NCBI GenBank assembly: GCA_927353735.1
Contig: CAKMIA010000010.1
Span: forward strand, 1-52,525
Length of the DNA: 52,525 nt
Reading direction: 5' to 3'
Source: an uncultured Veillonellaceae bacterium
GTDB taxonomy: Bacteria > Bacillota > Negativicutes > Veillonellales > Dialisteraceae
Below, in pieces: positions 47,852 through 52,525 of this stretch. Below the pieces are notes generated by a model, which was not told where the DNA came from, did not search any database, and saw nothing but the letters and a program-made list of their open reading frames with translations. The stretch's first letter is position 1; every line of letters starts with the position of its first letter. Position numbers and translations under genes: made by a program.

Positions 47852-48841
47852 ATGACCTACATATGGAACCTTCTCATGATCCTCTTCGCTGGCTGGCTCA
47901 ACACCCTCATGGTCGTGCCCGCCGTGATGATCGTGAACTACGTCCACCCTCTCACCGAACCTATGGCGTGGGCTTCCTCCCTTCTTACCGCCGTCGGCGC
48001 GGCGGACACCTACGACAACCGGATACTCTGCCTTGCCGTTGCCGTCATGACTGCGGGCGGAGCTCTCTACATCATCGCCGGATACATCCCGCCCCTCCGG
48101 GGCCTCAACCGCGTATTGATGGGCGCTGTACCGCCGGAATGCTTCCAGGACCACAACAAGACCCTGAACGCCGCCCTTGCCCACCTCTCAGAAAAAAGCG
48201 GCATACCGGCAGAAGAAATCAAAAAAAAATACTACTTCACCATTATCGAAGAAGGCTCTCCCAACGCCTGGGCCTACGGCACGCGGGACATCTCCATCAC
48301 AACCGGCCTCATCGGCCGGGCATCGCCCCGTATCGTCGCGGCGACCATCGCCCATGAAATCGGGCACCACCTCATCGGCGACACCTATTTTGCTACATTC
48401 TATAACGGCATGTGGCGATCCACCTGGCTCTGCATCCAGATCATCCGCGCCGCCACCTTTCTTCTGGGCCTCCTCCGTTTTCTGCCTGTCATCGGTATCG
48501 TCTGCGCCCTCCTCACATGGGTGCCCGCCATCCTGAGCTGGATCTTCTACATCCTTCAGCGCATCCCCCAGGCTCTCCTTCAGAACTTCTTCATGAGACA
48601 GAGCGAATTTAAAGCCGACGCGAACATCGTGAAAATGGGTCTCGGTGAAGAAGGCATTGAAATGCTCCAATTCTTCCTGAAAGTGTGCGGAGACACAAGC
48701 CTCTTCTTCCTGCCCTTCGTCGATCACCCGCGGACAAAGAGCCGCATCAAACACATTCAGAAACTCATGGAAAACCAGAACGGATATGTACCGGCCCCCA
48801 GGGCCGTTCTTTCCGTTTCCGATATTCCCCCGGCAAAGTAA
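47852..48841 (+). CDS. M48-family membrane metalloprotease
   Basis: A 329-aa protein with three or more N-terminal membrane segments and the zinc motif AHEIGHH (HExxH). A second hydrophobic pair follows (FLLGLLRFLPVIGIVCALL and VPAILSWIFYIL), and a C-terminal E of the SEFKADA motif supplies the third zinc ligand. This is the HtpX/M48 layout. GAAAGGAGAA precedes the ATG. The target is unknown; possible roles are membrane quality control during T4SS assembly or processing of pilin or adhesins. It is rarely part of plasmid backbones. Confidence 0.85.
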   Translation: MTYIWNLLMILFAGWLNTLMVVPAVMIVNYVHPLTEPMAWASSLLTAVGAADTYDNRILCLAVAVMTAGGALYIIAGYIPPLRGLNRVLMGAVPPECFQDHNKTLNAALAHLSEKSGIPAEEIKKKYYFTIIEEGSPNAWAYGTRDISITTGLIGRASPRIVAATIAHEIGHHLIGDTYFATFYNGMWRSTWLCIQIIRAATFLLGLLRFLPVIGIVCALLTWVPAILSWIFYILQRIPQALLQNFFMRQSEFKADANIVKMGLGEEGIEMLQFFLKVCGDTSLFFLPFVDHPRTKSRIKHIQKLMENQNGYVPAPRAVLSVSDIPPAK

Positions 48842-49408
48842 CGGATGAGGATTCTCCGGCGGTCGACAAATCGAAACAGCCATAAAAAAGGACGGCACAC
48901 TGCCGTCCTTTTCAAATGCAAAAATTCCTCCTGTCCCCTGCCCGCTGGCCTCCGCCTCCTCCCGGAGCGCTGCGCCTCCGGGACGAACGCGGGAAAAAAC
49001 AAGAGCCGGACTGCCACCGTTCTGCTTCGTCGTTCCAGAACGCGGCATGCTCCGGCCAAGGGCCTTCGCTTCCGCCGCAACCTTCGCTCCTTGCAGAACG
49101 GGCGCAGCCTCGCCTCTTTATAAAGTAACGGATGAGGATTCTCCGGCGGTCGACAAATCGAAACAGCATAAAAAAGGACGGCACACTGCCGTCCTTTTCA
49201 AATGCAAAAAATCCTCCTGTCCCCTGCCCGCTGGCCTCCGCCTCCTCCCGGAGCGCTGCGCCTCCGGGACGAACGCGGGAAAAAACAAGAGCCGGACTGC
49301 CACCGTTCTGCTTCGTCGTTCCAGAACGCGGCATGCTCCGGCCAAGGGCCTTCGCTTCCGCCGCAACCTTCGCTCCTTGCAGAACGGACGCAGCCTCGCC
49401 TCTTTATA
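48835..49408. repeat. Tandem 287-bp non-coding duplication
   Basis: Unit 1 (48835-49121) and unit 2 (49122-49408) differ at only a few positions (one deleted C, AAATTCC versus AAAATCC, GGGCGC versus GGACGC). Each contains a terminator (AAAAAAGGACGGCA/TGCCGTCCTTTT at 48884-48912 and 49170-49199), a hairpin CCCGGAG-N8-CTCCGGG, and a CGTTCTG/CAGAACG stem. Apparent ORFs run through both strands but lack protein-like composition. A diverged relative lies at 52018-52130. Confidence 0.88.
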
Positions 49409-49428
49409 TAGAATCACCAGAATAAACC

Positions 49429-49690
49429 GGGTAATGAAGATGAAAACCTCCGGGCGCGGGGGTGAGTCGATGACACCGGCGGCGCTGGCGTGCTTCTCCG
49501 GCGGGTTGGTGATGGGCTGCGCCCATGTTCGGTAATGTCATTATACCACATATAAAGAATTTTTATACCTGTTTTCTGTAATTTCATGTGATATTACGTT
49601 GCGATATGTGCTATTATTTGGTATAATAGAGCCAAGAAATGAGGGGAACACCACACACAACCCCATTTAGGAAAGAAAGAAGGAGTCATT
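49429..49690 (+). promoter_or_regulatory. Module copy E (promoter of ardA copy 3)
   Basis: Full module: hairpin ATGGGC-TGC-GCCCAT (49512-49526), -35 TTGCGA (49599-49604), 17 bp, TATAAT (49622-49627). The leader is shorter (fewer CA repeats), with the GGGG/CCCC stem retained. Confidence 0.85.
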
Positions 49691-50191
49691 ATGATGAGTT
49701 TGACAATTCAGAGCCGAAGCAACCCGAAACACAAAGCGCTGCTTCAGCTCCCGGAAGAAGCCGCCGAAATTGACCGCATATTTTCCTGGTTGGAATGCGC
49801 CGATCTGTGGGAATGCGATATTCTCAACTGCGAGTGCGATGATATTACAACCCCGTTGACGATGCCGCTGATTATTGACGTGAAGCGCCTGAACGCCATC
49901 GCCGCGCGCCTTGAATCTCTCGACTATGACGATATAGATAAAGTGGATGCCTATCTGGAGATCAACGGCGCGGCTCCGGCGGATATTGAAAACGCCCTCG
50001 ACCAACTGGACCGCATGGATTTTTATAACGGGTACCATGTACGGGAACTGGCGGAAGAGCTGGTGGCTGACGGTGTTTTCGGCGACGCGGGAAAAGAACT
50101 TTTCCCCTTCATCGACTTCGATAAACTGGCTGATGCCATGAAGAAAAACGGATTCAAAGAGACCGCGCGCGGCGTTCTCTACTGCGCATAA
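49691..50191 (+). CDS. ArdA-like protein (copy 3, diverged N-terminus)
   Basis: A 166-aa acidic protein whose C-terminal third is clearly ArdA (YNGYHVRELAEELVADGVFGD and FIDFDKLADAMKK, ending in a GV motif) but whose N-terminal half is new. It lacks the NLAAYNEG block and instead has LLQLPEEAAEIDRIFSWLE and several cysteines (ECADLWECDILNCECDD). It may mimic DNA for a different enzyme. First gene after module E; a second gene follows after 14 nt. Confidence 0.75.
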   Translation: MMSLTIQSRSNPKHKALLQLPEEAAEIDRIFSWLECADLWECDILNCECDDITTPLTMPLIIDVKRLNAIAARLESLDYDDIDKVDAYLEINGAAPADIENALDQLDRMDFYNGYHVRELAEELVADGVFGDAGKELFPFIDFDKLADAMKKNGFKETARGVLYCA

Positions 50192-50205
50192 AGGGGGCGG
50201 AAATC

Positions 50206-50511
50206 ATGAAAAAACAGACCTTCATCACATACTGGCTGGACGACGAGACCCGCGCATGGCTCGACTTTGAACGCTGGGGCTACAAACGCCAGAGCAGCGT
50301 GATCCGCGCGCTGAAATATCTGTATAACGATGAACTGTACCGCCATCTGCTGCACCGTCCCTCGACCACAGCCGTGATCTACACGACCGATGACGACTGC
50401 AAAGACACCTTCGCGGCCATCGTAAAACTGCCCGAAGGAAAAATTCTCACGACGACCCCGCCCGCCGGGTGGGAAACCACTCCGCCGGAACGATATCAAT
50501 TCAAATATTAA
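50206..50511 (+). CDS. Unknown protein in the ardA copy 3 operon
   Basis: A 101-aa protein. The N-terminal 40 residues (FITYWLDDETRAWLDFERWGYKRQSSVIRALKYLY) could be a ribbon-helix-helix-like DNA binder; the rest is beta-rich. No family is recognised. GGGGGCGG precedes the ATG. Confidence 0.6.
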   Translation: MKKQTFITYWLDDETRAWLDFERWGYKRQSSVIRALKYLYNDELYRHLLHRPSTTAVIYTTDDDCKDTFAAIVKLPEGKILTTTPPAGWETTPPERYQFKY

Positions 50512-50585
50512 ACGGAAAATTCCCAGGCCGCAACCGGCGGCCTGGGGCTTCCATAACACATATAAAGCATTTTTTACACAAGAAC

Positions 50586-50909
50586 ATGTGTAAATATCTT
50601 TTCATAAGGTGCATAAATCATGGAAACTACCAATCACCCGGAACCCGCCTGGATCTTGAAAAGATCCTCACACGATACGGCTTCCAAAAAAGAGGAGCCG
50701 GTACAGGAAGCAGTCATTTTACATTCAGAAAAAAAGACCATTATCCAATCACTATTCCAAAGAAAAACCGCATAAAGAAAATATATATCATCAAAGTCAA
50801 AGAAATCGTGGAAAAGGAAGAAACAAATTTCAAAATCCGAATGCCAAAAAACCTTCATCGAACTCTGATGGAACACGCCATGTATAAAATAAAAAAAGCC
50901 TCTGAATGA
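50586..50909 (+). CDS. HicA-like toxin domain ORF (orphan)
   Basis: A 107-aa ORF whose core resembles HicA mRNA interferases: NYQSPGTRLDLEKILTRYGF, KRGAGTGSSHFTFRKKDHYP-type GSSH (catalytic-type His), then ITIPKKN and YIIKVKEIVEKEE. No HicB antitoxin is adjacent. The only in-frame ATG (50586) has no ribosome binding site and lies in a module-like AT-rich stretch (50555-50590). An ATG in another frame at 50619 has AAGG upstream but meets a stop after about 50 codons. It may be decayed or frameshifted. Confidence 0.5.
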   Translation: MCKYLFIRCINHGNYQSPGTRLDLEKILTRYGFQKRGAGTGSSHFTFRKKDHYPITIPKKNRIKKIYIIKVKEIVEKEETNFKIRMPKNLHRTLMEHAMYKIKKASE

Positions 50910-50920
50910 GGCTTTTTTTA
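50891..50920. terminator. Terminator after the HicA-like ORF
   Basis: AAAAAAAGCCTC, loop TGAAT, GAGGCTTTTTTT. Bidirectional; also faces the adenine methylase transcript. Confidence 0.85.
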
Positions 50921-51012
50921 TTGCTTTGCTGCTCTCCGCATAATACTGAAGAAATTGAAAATCCACACCCCACCCGTACCGCCACTGATCAAAACCGACG
51001 ATAAAAATACGT

Positions 51013-51856
51013 TCACAGAGGCCGCCGCCTGTTCGTAACGATGACCTCGCGGCTCCTGCGCTTCGAAGCCTTGCAGTTGATGTACCGCCGCACATCCACC
51101 GGCTCGATCAAATAGCCATCATAAAGCTCACGCACCAGAGGCACGTCGTTATTCGTCAAAAGAAGATAAACGCCCAGCCGGTCCAAACGGCGAAACAGCG
51201 CGGCCAGCCGCTCATGATCAGCCAGCGTAAAACCATCCTTCGTATAATCTGAAAACGCTGCCGTCACCGAGATCGGCACATAAGGAGAATCGAAAAACAC
51301 GAAATCCCCTGCCTTCGCGTCAGCACAGGCTTCCTCAAAATCTCCCTGCCGGATCTCCACCTTCGCCGAGCGAAGGTAGGAACTGACCGCCCGGAGATTT
51401 CTCTCGTCAATCGAATCCCCACGCGTGCGACGGTTCCAGGACACATTGAACAGACCTTTCCCGTTCACCCGGTAAAGCCCGTTAAAGCAGTGCTTGTTGA
51501 GCCATATCATCATGGCCGCGCACTCCACATCAACCCCCCCGCCTAAGCTTTTCGTTATACGCCGTGCGGACGCTCGTATAATACGCCTGGTCGCACTCCT
51601 CGCCGTCGAGACGTTTCACCGCCTCGATGACCGCCTCCACGTCGTCCCGAATTTGGCGGTACACATTGATGAGCTCACGGTTTACGTCGCTCACCACCGC
51701 CTGCGGGTACCCTTCGTGCAGGAACAGCGCTCCGCCTCCCAAAAAGGGCTCATAATACGTATGAAAAAAGGGCGGTACCTTCTCCCTCAGTCTTTCAATA
51801 AGCTGTGTCTTGCCGCCCGCCCATTTCACGAACGGACTCATGGTGTTAGTCAACAT
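51013..51856 (-). pseudogene. D12-class adenine methyltransferase, frameshifted at a G7 tract
   Basis: Two ORFs make one Dam-like protein of about 280 aa. The first (51530-51856) starts MLTNTMSPFVKWAGGKTQL (SAM-binding motif) with YYEPFLGGGALF, and ends in RRGG-stop. The second (51013-51528) continues WLNKHCFNGLYRVN, FVFFDSPY (motif IV; DPPY expected, S replaces P) and LLLTNND. The break lies in seven G (coding sense, 51534-51540): with six the frame joins as RRGVDVECAAMMIW. Either a recent inactivation, a sequencing error or an ON/OFF contingency tract. It would methylate adenine, probably in GATC-like sites. A GAGG ribosome binding site precedes the ATG. Confidence 0.8.
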
Positions 51857-51870
51857 ACGACCTCAAAAGA

Positions 51871-51896
51871 AAAACGACTGCCGAAGCAGTCGTTTT
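51871..51896. terminator. Hairpin upstream of the adenine methylase
   Basis: AAAACGACTGC, loop CGAA, GCAGTCGTTTT. A terminator for plus-strand readthrough; it lies before the methylase start on the other strand. Confidence 0.75.
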
Positions 51897-52257
51897 CCCC
51901 GTGAAAGAAAGAACCATTTGTCATCATGATCAAAACAAATGATTATTTTCCAACACCACACACAACTATATTATACCACAAATCAACCTCAGAAAAAGGG
52001 TATTTAAAAAAAGCTGCTGGCCCGTCCTCCGTCCGTGCCTCCACCCGGAGCGCTCACGCCTCCGGGGCGAACGCAGCTGTCGCAGGCATCCCTATCCCGG
52101 ACATTCCTCAGTCCAGGACGGCGGTACCGCCGCCATCCCTCGTCGTGCCCCGGACAGGGCCCCTGCCTGCAAGATGTTTTCAAAAAACAGGCGGGCTTCC
52201 CGTATCCCGGTACCCGGAAAGCCCGCCCGGCCATCCGGCCATTATATATACAAGACA
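51897..52257. other. Gene-free stretch before module A
   Basis: At 51901, GTGAAAGAAAGAACC-N5-TCATCATGATC resembles the start of a module-driven gene and may be a decayed leader. At 52018-52130 lies a diverged relative of the 287-bp tandem unit, with a CCGGAG/CTCCGG hairpin, a GGCGG-TA-CCGCC stem and another inverted repeat (GGCGGGCTTCC, 52189-52225). No credible gene is seen. Confidence 0.5.
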
Positions 52258-52525
52258 GGGTAACGAAAGAGAACTCCTTCCTGAGGCGGGGGTGAGTCGG
52301 TGACACCTGCGGCGCTGGCGTGTTTCTCCTCCGGGTTGGTGATGGGCTGCGCCCATGTTCGGCAATGTCATTATACCACATATAAAGAATTTCTATACCT
52401 GTTTTCTGTAATTTCCTGTGATATCACGTTGCGATATGTGCTATTATTTGGTATAATAGAGTCAAGAAATGAGGGACACACCACACACACACAACGCCCC
52501 TCCGTTTAGGAAAGAAAGAAGGAAT
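52258..52525 (+). promoter_or_regulatory. Module copy A (promoter of ardA copy 1 across the contig join)
   Basis: Full module ending at the contig edge: hairpin ATGGGC-TGC-GCCCAT (52342-52356), -35 TTGCGA (52429-52434), 17 bp, TATAAT (52452-52457), and a leader at 52471-52525 identical to 1-55. If the molecule is circular, this promoter drives ardA at 60. Confidence 0.85.
52471..52525 (+). repeat. 55-bp terminal repeat (equals 1-55 and 43397-43451)
   Basis: The last 55 bases equal the first 55 exactly, as left by a short-read assembler closing a circle. The same 55 bases occur internally in module C, so a repeat-induced break could give the same result. Confidence 0.8.

Noticed and set aside
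48912..49535. Overlapping ORFs of 70-160 codons on both strands in the tandem 287-bp units
   Set aside because: Frames change between units after the single-base deletion, products are unlike proteins (runs of R, P, S), and each unit contains a terminator.
51926..52303. ORF of 125 codons starting MIKTNDYF after a leader-like sequence
   Set aside because: After about 30 codons it becomes P/R/S-rich and overlaps the structured non-coding relative of the 287-bp unit. At best a decayed gene start.

Overview
The window looks like a complete or nearly complete conjugative plasmid of a diderm Firmicute, most likely in the Negativicutes (Dialister/Megasphaera/Veillonella-like). That host is an inference: trimeric autotransporter adhesins with YadA-type outer-membrane anchors and a full Gram-negative (VirB/Trb) type IV secretion system occur alongside Firmicute-style strong AAGGAG ribosome binding sites. 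The first 55 bases are repeated exactly at 52471-52525, as expected for a circular contig of about 52,470 bp. The same 55 bases also occur at 43397-43451, so circularity is probable but not proven.

Layout. 0-5.4 kb: ardA, an unknown gene, ssb, a parA locus with two paralogous DNA-binding partners, an iteron origin and a Rep_3 initiator, then a lipoprotein. 5.5-8.6 kb: a type II restriction-modification unit (AlwI-like endonuclease converging on a C5-cytosine methylase plus Vsr). 8.7-11.2 kb: a candidate small RNA, a second ardA with an unknown gene, and a RelB/YafQ toxin-antitoxin pair. 11.4-12.6 kb: a second iteron origin and a second, unrelated initiator (RepA_C type) that is the last gene of the transfer operon. 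12.6-33 kb, minus strand: the T4SS (virB8, virB9, a virB10 split in two genes, two YadA-like adhesins, a zinc-ribbon protein, virD4, virB11, virB2, small membrane proteins, virB3, virB4, virB5, virB6, an M23 peptidase-VirB6 fusion, a second VirB5-like protein). 33.0-33.3 kb: oriT with a RSF1010-like nic sequence. 33.3-43.2 kb, plus strand: MobA/MobL relaxase, topoisomerase III, tandem zinc-ribbon proteins, an ArdC-N protein, a coiled-coil protein and a lytic transglycosylase. 43.2-52.5 kb: short operons of probable establishment or anti-defence genes (DUF3846, macro domain, DnaQ-like exonuclease, a third ardA, unknowns), a serine resolvase with res-like dyads, an M48 membrane protease, a HicA-like ORF and a frameshifted D12 adenine methylase.

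The most striking feature is a ~265-bp DNA module present five times (9.0, 43.2, 46.0, 49.4 and 52.3 kb, the last running into base 1), always in the same orientation and always directly upstream of an ArdA, DUF3846 or small unknown gene. Each copy has a GC-rich half with a conserved hairpin, an AT-rich half, a dyad abutting the -35, a -35/-10 promoter with exact 17-bp spacing, and a CA-rich leader closed by a short stem. This looks like one establishment regulon spread over a ~20-kb arc. A diverged copy of the same promoter at 8.8 kb appears to drive a ~95-nt RNA whose pyrimidine tract is complementary to the shared ribosome-binding leader. Two contingency loci are also visible: a C10 tract that shifts the signal peptide of one adhesin out of frame, and a G7 tract that breaks the adenine methylase.
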